DNA from: Chromobacterium phragmitis
GTDB taxonomy: Bacteria; Pseudomonadota; Gammaproteobacteria; Burkholderiales; Chromobacteriaceae
Direction: 5' to 3'
DNA length: 64,000 nt
Assembly: GCF_003325475.1 (NCBI RefSeq)
Contig: NZ_CP029495.1
Location: forward strand, 4,154,001-4,218,000
Under the pieces are notes generated by a model, which saw only the letters and a list, made by a program, of their open reading frames with translations, was not told the origin of the DNA and made no database searches. Shown here piece after piece: positions 1 through 8,557 of this stretch. The translations under genes were made by a program, and so were the position numbers. Position 1 is the stretch's first letter; every line of letters begins with the position of its first letter.

Positions 1-569
1 CGGCTGTACAGCATGTCGATGCGTTCCACCACTTCCTTCAGCAGGCCCGGCATTTCCAGGAAGCCCTGCTTGGATTTGGCGGTGGATTCGGCGATCTGGA
101 ACACTCGGCCCTCGGCCTCGTCCAGCAATTGCGCGGCATCGCGGCCCATCGGCGAATACGCGGCTTCCGCGATTTCGGTGCCCACCTGGGCCAGCTGGCG
201 CATCACCGAGCGCTCGCGCACGATTTCGGCGTAGCGGCGGATGTTGGCCGCCGACGGCGTGTTCTGCGCCAGGGTGGCCAGATAGGCCAAGCCGCCGATC
301 TCAGCCAGCTCGGCGTTCTTGTCGAGCGCCTCGGCCACCGTCACCACGTCAGCCGGACGCGCCAGCTCAACCAGCTTGGCGATATGCTTGTATACCAGCC
401 GATGGTCATGGCGGTAGAAATCCGCCTCCGACACCACGTCGGCGATCTTGTCCCAGGCGCTGTTGTCCAGCAGCAGGCCGCCCAGCACGGACTGCTCGGC
501 CTCCACCGAATGCGGCGGCGTGCGGATGGACGCCATCTCGCTGTCGAAATTCTCGTACTGTTCTGTCAT
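1..569 (-). CDS. dnaB: Replicative DNA helicase DnaB, N-terminal part (3' end outside window)
   Basis: Reading leftward from an ATG at 569, 189 codons are open to the window edge. The product begins MTEQYENFDSEMASIRTPPH and continues through the DnaB N-terminal domain, with HSVEAEQSVLGGLLLD, ADFYRHDHRLVYKHI and NTPSAANIRRYAEIVRERS. This is the helical hairpin domain that holds the hexamer together and contacts primase. The RecA-like ATPase domain lies beyond base 1. The family is the hexameric helicase that unwinds DNA at the replication fork. The identification is firm from the N-terminal domain alone; whether the rest is intact cannot be seen. Confidence 0.93.
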   Translation of the reverse strand, partial: MTEQYENFDSEMASIRTPPHSVEAEQSVLGGLLLDNSAWDKIADVVSEADFYRHDHRLVYKHIAKLVELARPADVVTVAEALDKNAELAEIGGLAYLATLAQNTPSAANIRRYAEIVRERSVMRQLAQVGTEIAEAAYSPMGRDAAQLLDEAEGRVFQIAESTAKSKQGFLEMPGLLKEVVERIDMLYS

Positions 570-644
570 GTAGACCCGGAAGGCGCGCCGGAAACGGCGC
601 GCGTAAGGCAAAACGCAATTCTAACCCGAAACAATCAGGCTCGC

Positions 645-1820
645 TCAGCAGTTCATTCCGGCGACAAAGCCGGACGACCATGCCCACTGGAAGTTATAGC
701 CTCCCAGCCAGCCGGTGACGTCCACCACCTCGCCGATGAAAAACAGTCCCGGCGCGTCATTGGCCATCAGCGTCTTGGACGAAAGCGCCTTGGTGGAAAC
801 CCCGCCCAACGTCACCTCAGCCTTCTTGTATCCCTGGGTGCCGTTGGGCTTCACGCACCAACGGTGCAACTGTTCCGCAAGCTGGCCGCGCTGTTTGGGC
901 CCCAAATCCTTCAGACGCTTGTTCATGCCCACCCGATCCAGCCAGGCGTCGGCGAAGCGGCGCGACCAGCCAAGCTCGGTCAAAGCGTTGGCGATCAACT
1001 GCTCGCTGTCCGCCCTTTCCTCCAGCCAGCCCTCCGCATTGCCATCCGGCATCAGGTCCAGCAACAGTTCCATGCCGGGCTGCCAGTAAGACGACACTTG
1101 CAAAATGGCGGGACCGGACACGCCCTTGTGGGTGAACAGCGCATTTTCGCGGAAGCGCCCCTTGCCCGCCTTGGCCTCCACATCTACCGACACCCCGGCA
1201 AGCGGGGTGAAGATTTCGGCATCCTCCACGTGGAAGGTGAGCGGCACCAGCGCCGGCGACAGCGGCGTGACAGCCAGACCAAACTGCTCGGCCACCTGGT
1301 AGCCGAACGGCGTGGCGCCGATCTGCGGGATGGACAGTCCGCCGGTGGCGATCACCAGCGACTGGCATTCAAAGCGGCCGCCGCCGGTTTCCACCGCGAA
1401 ACCGCCGCCCCCTGACCGAGATACGCCATGAATGGCGGTTTCCATCCGGCGATCCACGCCGCCGGCGCGGCATTCCTCATCCAGCATGGCGATGATGCGC
1501 TCGCTGCCGTCATCGCAAAATAGCTGGCCCAGCTTCTTCTCGTGGTAGCCGATGCCATGGCGCTCCACCATGTCGACGAAGTCCCGCGGCGAGTATTGCG
1601 CCAATGCGGAACGGCAAAAATTGGGATTGGCCGACAGGTAGCAATCGAAACGGGCGTGAATATTGGTGAAGTTGCAGCGGCCGCCGCCGGAGATGCGGAT
1701 CTTCTCCGCCAACTTGGCCGCATGGTCCAGCAGCAGCACGCTGCGGCCTCGTTTTCCGGCCGTCGCCGCGCACATCAGGCCGGCGGCGCCGGCCCCAATG
1801 ACAATCACATCAAATTGCAA
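645..1820 (-). CDS. HI0933/YhiN-family FAD-dependent flavoprotein
   Basis: The 391-residue product starts with a Rossmann FAD-binding motif (IVIGAGAAGLMCAATAGKRG, residues about 6-25). The family motif ISGGGRCNFTN follows near residue 45, and a second dinucleotide motif, LVIATGGLSIPQIGATPFGY, sits near residue 155. The C-terminus, DVTGWLGGYNFQWAWSSG, is typical of HI0933-like flavoproteins. The length fits the family. The physiological substrate of these proteins is not well established, so no reaction is assigned. The gene stands alone, divergent from sodB, with 110 bp between the two starts. Confidence 0.88.
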   Translation of the reverse strand: MQFDVIVIGAGAAGLMCAATAGKRGRSVLLLDHAAKLAEKIRISGGGRCNFTNIHARFDCYLSANPNFCRSALAQYSPRDFVDMVERHGIGYHEKKLGQLFCDDGSERIIAMLDEECRAGGVDRRMETAIHGVSRSGGGGFAVETGGGRFECQSLVIATGGLSIPQIGATPFGYQVAEQFGLAVTPLSPALVPLTFHVEDAEIFTPLAGVSVDVEAKAGKGRFRENALFTHKGVSGPAILQVSSYWQPGMELLLDLMPDGNAEGWLEERADSEQLIANALTELGWSRRFADAWLDRVGMNKRLKDLGPKQRGQLAEQLHRWCVKPNGTQGYKKAEVTLGGVSTKALSSKTLMANDAPGLFFIGEVVDVTGWLGGYNFQWAWSSGFVAGMNC

Positions 1821-1930
1821 AAGTCTATTCCTATCATTTTAGTCAACTATTGGCCTAGCCACGCATATTCCAGTAAACTGCGACCAAAGCCTCCGCTTAT
1901 GCGGCTTACTTTCTCAACAAGGAGAGCATA

Positions 1931-2509
1931 ATGGAACACAAACTGCCTGAACTGCCGTACGCGCTGGACGCCCTGGCCCCGCACATCTCCAAGGAAACCC
2001 TGGAATTCCACTACGGCAAGCACCACCAGACCTACATCACCAACCTGAACAACCTGATCAAGGGCACCGAGTTCGAAAACGCCTCCCTGGAAGAGATCGT
2101 CAAGAAATCGTCCGGCGGCATCTTCAACAATGCCGCACAGGTTTGGAACCACACCTTCTACTGGTTCGGCCTGGCTCCGAACGCCGGCGGCGAACCGACC
2201 GGCGCGCTGGCCGACGCCATCAAGGCCAAGTGGGGTTCTTTCGACGAATTCAAGAAGGCCTTCACCCAGACCGCCATCGGCACCTTCGGTTCCGGCTGGG
2301 CCTGGCTGGTGAAGAACAGCGACGGCAGCCTGGACCTGGTATCCACCAGCAACGCCGCCACCCCGCTGAGCACCGACAAGAAGCCGCTCTTGACCTGTGA
2401 CGTGTGGGAACACGCGTATTATATCGACTACCGCAACAGCCGCCCGAACTATATGGACAGCTTCTGGAAGCTGGTGAACTGGGACTTCGTGGCCAAGAAC
2501 TTCGCCTGA
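1931..2509 (+). CDS. sodB: Superoxide dismutase [Fe]
   Basis: The 192-residue product is a full-length iron/manganese superoxide dismutase, which converts superoxide to oxygen and hydrogen peroxide in the cytoplasm. Metal ligands are visible in the usual contexts: HYGKHHQTYITNLN near residues 24-37, WNHTFYW near 72-78, and DVWEHAYYIDYRN near 157-169. TFGSGWAWLV favours the Fe-type. A strong Shine-Dalgarno (AAGGAGA, 1919-1925) precedes the ATG. The gene looks monocistronic: the nearest upstream gene is divergent and an intrinsic terminator follows at about 2531. Confidence 0.97.
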   Translation: MEHKLPELPYALDALAPHISKETLEFHYGKHHQTYITNLNNLIKGTEFENASLEEIVKKSSGGIFNNAAQVWNHTFYWFGLAPNAGGEPTGALADAIKAKWGSFDEFKKAFTQTAIGTFGSGWAWLVKNSDGSLDLVSTSNAATPLSTDKKPLLTCDVWEHAYYIDYRNSRPNYMDSFWKLVNWDFVAKNFA

Positions 2510-2530
2510 TTCCCTGAAAGCATCGACGCA

Positions 2531-2552
2531 AGGGGCCACAGGCCCCTTTTTT
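2531..2552 (+). terminator. Intrinsic terminator of sodB
   Basis: The inverted repeat AGGGGCC-ACA-GGCCCCT is followed by a run of six T, 22 bp after the sodB stop codon. This is a typical rho-independent terminator. Confidence 0.9.
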
Positions 2553-2562
2553 GCGCCCTCGG

Positions 2563-3312
2563 TCAGCGGGCGGACTTGTCGGCTTCCTCGACAAGGCGCT
2601 GATAGCTGCCATCACGCCTCATGCTCTCCAGCGCGGCGTCGAAGCGTTCGCGCAGCCCGGCCAGCTCAGGCTTGCGCGCGAAGGCGAGATAGCTGGGAAT
2701 CTGCTCCACCGGCGGCTGCAACTCCCGCACCTGTCCGTCAACATGCATGCGCTTCATGATGTCCCAGGCGCCGTAACGGTTGCTGACCAGAATGTCGAAG
2801 CGGCGCGCAAGCAGTTTTTCCACGTTCTGCTCGCCGCTGGCCGCCACCTCCGACACCTGGATATCTCCGCGCTTGGCCGCTCCATCGAATATCGCGCCGT
2901 AACTGACCGCCCTCACCACCCCGAAGCGATAGCCTGCCAGAGGCTTCAACTCTCCCTCGAAATGAATTGCCGCGCCTTTGAGCACGAAGAGCGACACTGC
3001 CTGCGGCATCAGCACCTGATGCGAGTAATCCAGCTTGGACTCGCGTTCAGGCGTCTTGTACAGCGTGAAGATGCCGTCCGCCAGCCCGGACTCCGCCATC
3101 GCCAGCGACCGTCCCCAAGGGTAAACGCTGACGTGGATGGAACGTCCCATCCTGCGGAAGGCCTCCCTCACGATATCCACCACGAAACCCTTGGTCTCCG
3201 CGCCGTCCTGATATTGGTAAGGCGGATATTGCAGCGTGACCAGCTCCAGCGTCGGCTCGCCGGCGGCGGACAACAGGGGCAGCAGGAACAATAGCGCGGA
3301 CATCCGGGCCAA
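2563..3312 (-). CDS. Periplasmic solute-binding protein, family 3 (orphan)
   Basis: The 249-residue product has a short signal peptide (ALLFLLPLLSAAGEPTLELV), so it should act in the periplasm. It matches the SBP_bac_3 pattern: YPPYQYQDGAETKGFVVDIV near the N-terminus, WGRSLAMAESGLADGIF, then LVSNRYGAWDIMK. Members bind amino acids or other small polar ligands for ABC importers or sensors. No permease or ATPase gene is adjacent, so the ligand and partner are unknown. A TTG start at 3312 lies 8 bases after GAGAGGA; an in-frame ATG at 3303 is the alternative but is further from the Shine-Dalgarno. The purF terminator T-run lies directly upstream. Confidence 0.82.
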   Translation of the reverse strand: MARMSALLFLLPLLSAAGEPTLELVTLQYPPYQYQDGAETKGFVVDIVREAFRRMGRSIHVSVYPWGRSLAMAESGLADGIFTLYKTPERESKLDYSHQVLMPQAVSLFVLKGAAIHFEGELKPLAGYRFGVVRAVSYGAIFDGAAKRGDIQVSEVAASGEQNVEKLLARRFDILVSNRYGAWDIMKRMHVDGQVRELQPPVEQIPSYLAFARKPELAGLRERFDAALESMRRDGSYQRLVEEADKSAR

Positions 3313-3326
3313 GAGTCCATCCTCTC

Positions 3327-3363
3327 TAAAAACAACGGGGCCGCTCCTTGCCGGAGCGACCCC
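3327..3363 (-). terminator. Intrinsic terminator downstream of purF
   Basis: On the minus strand, GGGGTCGCTCC and GGAGCGGCCCC pair with one mismatch-like wobble around a 5-base loop. GTTGTTTTT follows. The hairpin ends purF transcription, and its T-tract reaches into the leader of the next leftward gene (start at 3312). Confidence 0.8.
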
Positions 3364-3417
3364 GCGGGGATCATCGCGGCCGGAACCTCTTCAGGATAGT
3401 CCAGGCCGCGGCATGGC

Positions 3418-4950
3418 TCAGATCAGATTCTGCTCCGCCACGTTCAGGTTGAGGTCTATCATCTGCTCGCTGCCGTCCTTGTCCTTGTGCTTCAAGTCCA
3501 GCCGAGCGCACTCGATGGCGTCAAGGTAGGCCGAGGTGATGTCCCCGGTGATGTACTCGCCGTCGAAGCAGGAGCTCTCGAACAGCTTCAACTCCCGATT
3601 GACGCTCGCCACCGCGTCCTTCAGCGCGTCCAGGTCCTGGTAGATCACCGCGTCGGCGCCGATCTCGCGCGCGATCTCGGCCTCGTCGCGGCCGGTGGCC
3701 AGCAATTCCGCCCGGGTGGGCATGTCGATGCCGTAGACGTTGGGAAAACGCACCGCCGGCGCGGCTGAAGCGAAATACACATTCTTGGCGCCGGAATCGC
3801 GCGCCATCTGCACGATTTCCTTGGACGTGGTGCCGCGGACGATGGAATCGTCCACCAGCAACACGTTGCGGCCGGCAAACTCCAGCGGCACCGGGTTCAG
3901 CTTCTGCCGCACCGACTTCCGGCGCACCGCCTGGCCCGGCATGATGAAGGTGCGACCGATGTAGCGGTTCTTGATGAAGCCTTCGCGATACGGCAGACCC
4001 AACGCGTTGGCCAGCTGCAGCGCGCTCTGTCGGCTGGAGTCCGGAATCGGGATCACCACATCGATATCCAGATTCGGCAAGTCGCGGCGAATCTTCTCGG
4101 CCAGGGTCTCGCCCATGTTCAGCCTGGATTGGTAGACCGACACGCCGTCTATCACCGAGTCCGGACGCGCGAAGTACACATATTCGAACAGGCAGGGCGC
4201 AAGGCGGGTATTCTTCGCGCACACCTGGCTATGCATGTCGCCGTCGAAGGTCACGTACACGCATTCTCCCGGCGCCACATCGCGCAGCAGCGCGAAACCG
4301 GAACAGTCCAACGCCACCGATTCCGACGAGAACATGTATTCGGTTTTGCCGTCGGTCTCGGTGCAGCCCATCACCAATGGGCGGATGCCATTGGGGTCCC
4401 GAAAGGCCACCAGGCCGAAGCCGGCGATCATCGCCACCACCGCATAAGCGCCCTTGACGCGACGGTGCACGGCCTCCACCGCGCCGAACACCGCGTCGAC
4501 GGTCAGCTCGTGGCCGCTCACCCGCTGCGCCACCTCATGCGCGAACACGTTAAGCAGCACTTCGGAGTCGGAATTGGTATTGATGTGGCGAAGATCGTTG
4601 CGGAACATGTCCGCCTTCAACTCGTCGGTATTGGTCAGATTGCCGTTATGCGCCAGCACGATGCCGAAGGGCGAATTGACGTAGAACGGCTGCGCCTCCG
4701 CCAGGCAGGCAGCCGAGCCAGCCGTGGGATAACGCACATGGGCGATGCCGGCATTGCCCAGCAGCGAACGCATATTGCGGGTGCGGAACACGTCGCGCAC
4801 CATGCCGCTGCCCTTGTGCATGTGAAAGGTCTTGCCATTGGCGGTAACGATGCCGGCCGCGTCCTGTCCGCGGTGTTGCAGCACTTGCAAACCGTCGTAC
4901 AGCAGCTGATTGACCGGAGACTGACCGACCACGCCTAGAATTCCACACAT
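3418..4950 (-). CDS. purF: Amidophosphoribosyltransferase
   Basis: The 510-residue product catalyses the first committed step of purine synthesis: PRPP plus glutamine gives 5-phosphoribosylamine. The N-terminal nucleophile glutaminase begins MCGILGVVGQ, with Cys2 as catalytic residue once Met is removed. LQHRGQDAAGI and AHNGNLTNTDEL are the expected glutaminase motifs. The PRPP-binding loop VLLVDDSIVRGTTSKEIV lies near residue 365. Length is normal. The gene follows cvpA, the usual arrangement, but a terminator-like hairpin lies between them, so purF may be partly uncoupled from the folC cluster. Confidence 0.97.
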   Translation of the reverse strand: MCGILGVVGQSPVNQLLYDGLQVLQHRGQDAAGIVTANGKTFHMHKGSGMVRDVFRTRNMRSLLGNAGIAHVRYPTAGSAACLAEAQPFYVNSPFGIVLAHNGNLTNTDELKADMFRNDLRHINTNSDSEVLLNVFAHEVAQRVSGHELTVDAVFGAVEAVHRRVKGAYAVVAMIAGFGLVAFRDPNGIRPLVMGCTETDGKTEYMFSSESVALDCSGFALLRDVAPGECVYVTFDGDMHSQVCAKNTRLAPCLFEYVYFARPDSVIDGVSVYQSRLNMGETLAEKIRRDLPNLDIDVVIPIPDSSRQSALQLANALGLPYREGFIKNRYIGRTFIMPGQAVRRKSVRQKLNPVPLEFAGRNVLLVDDSIVRGTTSKEIVQMARDSGAKNVYFASAAPAVRFPNVYGIDMPTRAELLATGRDEAEIAREIGADAVIYQDLDALKDAVASVNRELKLFESSCFDGEYITGDITSAYLDAIECARLDLKHKDKDGSEQMIDLNLNVAEQNLI

Positions 4951-5000
4951 CTTGAATGCCCTCTATCCCAACTTGCTGCAAAAGGAAAAACCCAAAAGAA

Positions 5001-5041
5001 AAAGGCGGAATCTTGAAGTAAAGATATCAAGATATTCCGCC
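5001..5041 (-). terminator. Terminator or attenuator hairpin between cvpA and purF
   Basis: On the minus strand a 13-bp stem (GGCGGAAT..CTTGA paired with TCAAGATTCCGCC, 2-base bulge) is followed by TTTTTCTTTT. It begins 9 bases after the cvpA stop codon. Structure and T-run fit an intrinsic terminator; position inside a conserved gene pair makes partial read-through plausible. Confidence 0.75.
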
Positions 5042-5049
5042 TCTTTCAC

Positions 5050-5568
5050 CTAACTGTCCGGCGACTGGCCGCCGGGAGAGTCGTAGTGCAGATTGTCCGC
5101 CATCGTAGGCGGCAACCATGGCCTCAATGACAAAGCCAGAGATTCGAATGGCGCCGCCAGCACGGCATTCCTCCACATCGGTTTCTGCGGCAGGCTGCTC
5201 AGCCCGCCCAGCAACACCAGCGCCGTCACCAGCGCCAAGCCGCGCGCCAGGCCGAACATGCCGCCCAGCAGGCGATTGATCGCGCCCAGCCCAATGCTGT
5301 CCACCAAGCCTGTCAGCGTCACGCGCAACAAGGCGGTCGCCAGCCACACCACGAAGAAAACCAGGATGAAGCCGGCCACCATGCGCAAGCCCTCGCTCTG
5401 CAGGCTGTCCGGCAGAAACGCCATCACCAGCGGCGAAAACTGTTTGGCGCACCAAAAGGCGATCAGCCAGGCGCCCAGCGACAGCACTTCGGCGATCAGG
5501 CCGCGCATCAAGGCCATCAGCACCGATCCGGCGATAATGGCTATTGCGATATAGTCGAACACAGTCAT
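5050..5568 (-). CDS. cvpA: CvpA family membrane protein
   Basis: The 172-residue product has four hydrophobic segments (about residues 5-25, 28-48, 62-85 and 100-122). It carries the CvpA pattern FDYIAIAII at the start, LMRGLIAEVLSLGAWLIAFW, and INRLLGGMFGLARGLALVTA. The family was named for a role in colicin V export and is now usually linked to envelope integrity; the molecular function is not settled. It lies 5 bases after the SPOR-domain gene and directly before the hairpin that precedes purF. Confidence 0.9.
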   Translation of the reverse strand: MTVFDYIAIAIIAGSVLMALMRGLIAEVLSLGAWLIAFWCAKQFSPLVMAFLPDSLQSEGLRMVAGFILVFFVVWLATALLRVTLTGLVDSIGLGAINRLLGGMFGLARGLALVTALVLLGGLSSLPQKPMWRNAVLAAPFESLALSLRPWLPPTMADNLHYDSPGGQSPDS

Positions 5569-5573
5569 GGCGG

Positions 5574-6329
5574 CTACTTATTGATGATGATGCCGTTGAT
5601 GCCGGACTTGGCCAGCTTCTGCAGCGCCGCCTGCGCCTCGGCCTGACTGGCGAACGGTCCTACGCGAACACGGGTCACCTCGCCCTTGCTGGTCTCCACC
5701 TTGGAAAAGTGCGCCGCGACGCCGATGGAGGCGAGCTTGCTCCGCAACGTGTCCACCTTGGCCGGATCCGACAACGCCGCCAGCTGGATCATCGACTTGC
5801 CGTGCGCCGGCTCGGTCTTGGGCGCGGCATGGCTGTCGGGGTCGAAGCGGCCTTCCAGAATAGCCGCGGGGTCCGCTTTGCGCGGCTTCTCGGCCTTGGG
5901 CTCTTCCTTGCGCTTTTCCGGCTTGGGCTCGGGCTTAGGTTCCGCCTTGGGTTTGCTTTCCGAGACCGCCGGCGCTGGAGCGGGCCTTTCGGCCGGCTTG
6001 ACGGCCTCCACCGGCGGCGGAGCGGTCACCGAGGACAGATTGGCCGGCAGCTCCGTAGCGTTGCCAGCGGCGGCAACCGGCGCGGGCGTCTCGGCCAACG
6101 GCTGCGACGCGGCGGGTTTTGCCGCGGCGGCGGGCGCCGACGCCGCGGCAGGAGCCGACGCGCCGCCCATGATTTCGATGGATTCCGGCTTCATCTGCTG
6201 TTCCGGCAGATGGCCCACCACGTTCCACAAAACGACGGTGGCAACAGAGACCAGCACCACCGCGCCGACCAGGCGGCGGCGAGCGCGCTTTCTCAACAAG
6301 ATCAGTTCATCGTGGCTGGACAGTGCCAT
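5574..6329 (-). CDS. SPOR-domain inner-membrane protein (DedD-like)
   Basis: The 251-residue product has a short cytoplasmic N-terminus, one membrane helix (about residues 20-40, VGAVVLVSVATVVLWNVVGH), a long Ala/Pro/Lys/Glu-rich linker (about 60-165), and a C-terminal SPOR domain (about 175-250, beginning SMIQLAALSDPAKVDTLRSK). SPOR domains bind denuded septal peptidoglycan, so a role at the division site is likely. The position between folC and cvpA is the same as dedD in enterobacteria. It is 7 bases from folC and 5 bases from cvpA, so co-transcription is expected. Confidence 0.87.
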   Translation of the reverse strand: MALSSHDELILLRKRARRRLVGAVVLVSVATVVLWNVVGHLPEQQMKPESIEIMGGASAPAAASAPAAAAKPAASQPLAETPAPVAAAGNATELPANLSSVTAPPPVEAVKPAERPAPAPAVSESKPKAEPKPEPKPEKRKEEPKAEKPRKADPAAILEGRFDPDSHAAPKTEPAHGKSMIQLAALSDPAKVDTLRSKLASIGVAAHFSKVETSKGEVTRVRVGPFASQAEAQAALQKLAKSGINGIIINK

Positions 6330-6336
6330 GCATTCC

Positions 6337-7605
6337 TCAAACCGGGTGACGCCGGGCCGCTTCCACTTCCGCTACCGTGTGGAAAGACCCGAAAACGACG
6401 ATTCTATCATTGTCGCCGGCTTGCGATAAGGCAGCGGCCCAAGCATCGGCCACGGCGGGATAAGCGGCGACCGAGTCGATGCCGGCTGCGGCCAGCCTGG
6501 CGGCGATCGACTCTCCGCTCTGGCCGCGCGGCATGTCCAGCCCCGCGACCAGCCAGTGGTCGAATTCGCCGCGGGCGAGCTCGATCACCGCGTCCATGTC
6601 CTTGTCGGCCAACATGGAGAACACCGCGTAGCGCTTCTCCGCATACGGCAGCTGCTTGAGCGCGGCCGCCATGGCTTTCACCGCGTGCGGGTTGTGGCCG
6701 ACGTCCAGCACCACGGCCGGTCGGCCCGGCAGCACCTGGAACCGGCCCGGCCACTCCACCTCGACCAGACCCTGCTTGACCGCGCCGATACCGACCGGCA
6801 GCGTGTCCTTGAGCGCTTCCAGCGCGGCCAGCGCGCCGCAGGCGTTGACCATCTGGTAGCCGCCGCGCAGCGCCGGAATCGGCAAGGCATGGCGAGCATG
6901 ATCGCCATGGCGGAACGACCACTGGTTGTCCATGCGCGTGAAGCCGAAATCGCGGCCGTACAACCTGAGGTCGGCGCCGATGGCGGCGGCGTGCTCCAGC
7001 AGCCGCAGAGGCGGCTCGGGATCGACGCAGATCGCCGGCTTGCCTGCGCGGTAGATTCCGGCCTTCTCGAAACCGATGTCCTCGCGGTTGTCGCCCAGTA
7101 TCGCCTGATGGTCCAGATCCACGCTGACGACGACGGACACGTCCGGCTCGAAGATGTTGACCGCATCCAGCCGGCCGCCCAGGCCGACCTCCAGGATGAT
7201 CGCGTCCACTTTTTCGGCTGCGAAGCAATGCACCGCCGCCAGGGTACCGAATTCGAAATACGTGAGCGTGGTGTCGCCGCGCGCGGCGTCTATCGCCTCG
7301 AACGCCGAGATGATGCGTTCGTCCGACGCGGGCTTGAGGTCGATGGCGATGCGCTCGTTGTAGCGCAGGATGTGCGGCGAGGTGTAGGTGCCTACCTTAT
7401 AGCCGGCGGCGCGCAGCATGCTGGACAGCATCGCGCAGGTGGAGCCCTTGCCATTGGTGCCGGCCACCATGATCACCGGACAGGCCGGTTTGAGGCCCAT
7501 CGCGTCGCGCACGCGCTCCACCCGGGCCAGGCCCATGTCTATCGCCGCCGTGTGCAGGCTTTCCTGCCAATGCAGCCAGTCGTCGAGCGTCTTTCGTGTC
7601 GTCAT
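6337..7605 (-). CDS. folC: Bifunctional dihydrofolate synthase / folylpolyglutamate synthase
   Basis: The 422-residue product adds glutamate to dihydropteroate and to reduced folates, using ATP. The P-loop VAGTNGKGSTCAML is near residue 45. YTSPHILRYNERI and ILEVGLGGRLDAVN are the expected Mur-ligase family motifs, and LDVGHNPHAVKAMAAAL marks the C-terminal domain. The open frame extends well upstream, but the ATG at 7605 is chosen because it starts MTTRKTLDDWLHWQESLH like the family and overlaps the preceding stop codon as ATGA, which indicates translational coupling. Confidence 0.95.
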   Translation of the reverse strand: MTTRKTLDDWLHWQESLHTAAIDMGLARVERVRDAMGLKPACPVIMVAGTNGKGSTCAMLSSMLRAAGYKVGTYTSPHILRYNERIAIDLKPASDERIISAFEAIDAARGDTTLTYFEFGTLAAVHCFAAEKVDAIILEVGLGGRLDAVNIFEPDVSVVVSVDLDHQAILGDNREDIGFEKAGIYRAGKPAICVDPEPPLRLLEHAAAIGADLRLYGRDFGFTRMDNQWSFRHGDHARHALPIPALRGGYQMVNACGALAALEALKDTLPVGIGAVKQGLVEVEWPGRFQVLPGRPAVVLDVGHNPHAVKAMAAALKQLPYAEKRYAVFSMLADKDMDAVIELARGEFDHWLVAGLDMPRGQSGESIAARLAAAGIDSVAAYPAVADAWAAALSQAGDNDRIVVFGSFHTVAEVEAARRHPV

Positions 7606-8063
7606 CGGGTGGTTTCCGTACTTTCTTCCTTGGCCTGCGGCGGGTGGAACCACAGCAGGTAAACTCTGAGCAGCCGGCGCGCCTCGGCGTTGGAGGAGTC
7701 CGGCCACAGCGCCACGCTGCGGCGCTTGCCGCCCGCTTTGGCGCTCAATACTGTCAGTTGCGGCGTGGCGAAGCTGTCGTCCAGCGGCTCCGCCTCCAGG
7801 CGTTCCGCGCCGCTGCACAGAAACAGCCTGCCGCGCGGATCCACCTCGATGCGCTCCACCCTGGCCGCGCCGGCCCAGCCATCCGCGCGCAGCGCGCGCC
7901 AGGCCAGCCAGGCGGCGGCCGGCGCGCTCATCGCGTACGCCGCGGGCAGATAACACAGCACGATCAGCGCGTAGCCGGCAAAGCCGCCCGCAACCAGCGC
8001 CAGCCACAGCCGCGATGGCCGCAGCGGCACCGAGAAGGCTTGCAGCAACGGCCGTTCGCGCAT
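7602..8063 (-). CDS. YgfX-like (CptA-like) small membrane protein
   Basis: The 153-residue product has two membrane helices (about residues 18-36 and 39-58, LWLALVAGGFAGYALIVLCY onward). A soluble C-terminus follows with VERIEVDPRGRLFLCSGAER. Size and layout resemble the YgfX family; in E. coli YgfX pairs with SdhE/YgfY. The start ATG at 8063 (MRERPLLQAF) lies 5 bases after the stop of the upstream acidic protein, and the stop overlaps folC. Family assignment is moderate; the partner upstream here is not SdhE-like. Confidence 0.6.
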   Translation of the reverse strand: MRERPLLQAFSVPLRPSRLWLALVAGGFAGYALIVLCYLPAAYAMSAPAAAWLAWRALRADGWAGAARVERIEVDPRGRLFLCSGAERLEAEPLDDSFATPQLTVLSAKAGGKRRSVALWPDSSNAEARRLLRVYLLWFHPPQAKEESTETTR

Positions 8064-8068
8064 GGGTG

Positions 8069-8425
8069 TTACAGCTCGCTGGCCGGACTGTTGGTGATGT
8101 CGTCGTCGACGCTGTCGATCACGGTGGAGTGGATCTCCACGTCGAACCATTCCCAGAACGCCTTCAGCGACAAATCCTTGGGCCACAGGCTTTCGTCCTC
8201 ATCCCAGGACGCGAGTTCCATCTTGAACAGCTGCTCGCTGATCTCGTCGATGTGGGCGACGCCCTCTTCCGGGTCCACGAACTCCGGCAGCAGGATGGCG
8301 GTGCAGTCGCTGCGCAGGCTGTCCAGCGTCAGATCCACCATGTCGGTGTCCGGCAACTGGTTCAGCCAATCCAGGAACGGTTGTTTCGGCTTGATCACGG
8401 CAACGGCGCGGTCGACGAAGTACAT
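8069..8425 (-). CDS. Conserved acidic hypothetical protein
   Basis: The 118-residue product is markedly acidic in its second half and rich in Trp (LASWDEDESLWPKDLSLKAF, then WEWFDVEIHSTVID). It begins MYFVDRAVAVIKPKQPFLDW. No signal peptide or membrane segment is visible, so it is probably cytosolic. I recognise it as a protein that recurs in beta- and gammaproteobacteria without a known function. It is the first gene of the leftward cluster that continues to cvpA and lies 5 bases before the ygfX-like gene, suggesting that the two work together. Confidence 0.7.
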   Translation of the reverse strand: MYFVDRAVAVIKPKQPFLDWLNQLPDTDMVDLTLDSLRSDCTAILLPEFVDPEEGVAHIDEISEQLFKMELASWDEDESLWPKDLSLKAFWEWFDVEIHSTVIDSVDDDITNSPASEL

Positions 8426-8557
8426 GGCGGGACCTTTCAGGCAAATGTGGATTCGGCGCGCATTGTATCAGCCCTGCCGCCGCCAGGCGACCCGTCCGCG
8501 GCCAGGGGCATCGTGCTAAACTGGCGGCTATTTTTCCTATCGCAAGACACACCGAAC

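Noticed and set aside
129..1415. Plus-strand open frame of 428 codons opposite dnaB and the flavoprotein gene
   Set aside because: Spans the boundary of two real minus-strand genes and has biased composition typical of shadows.
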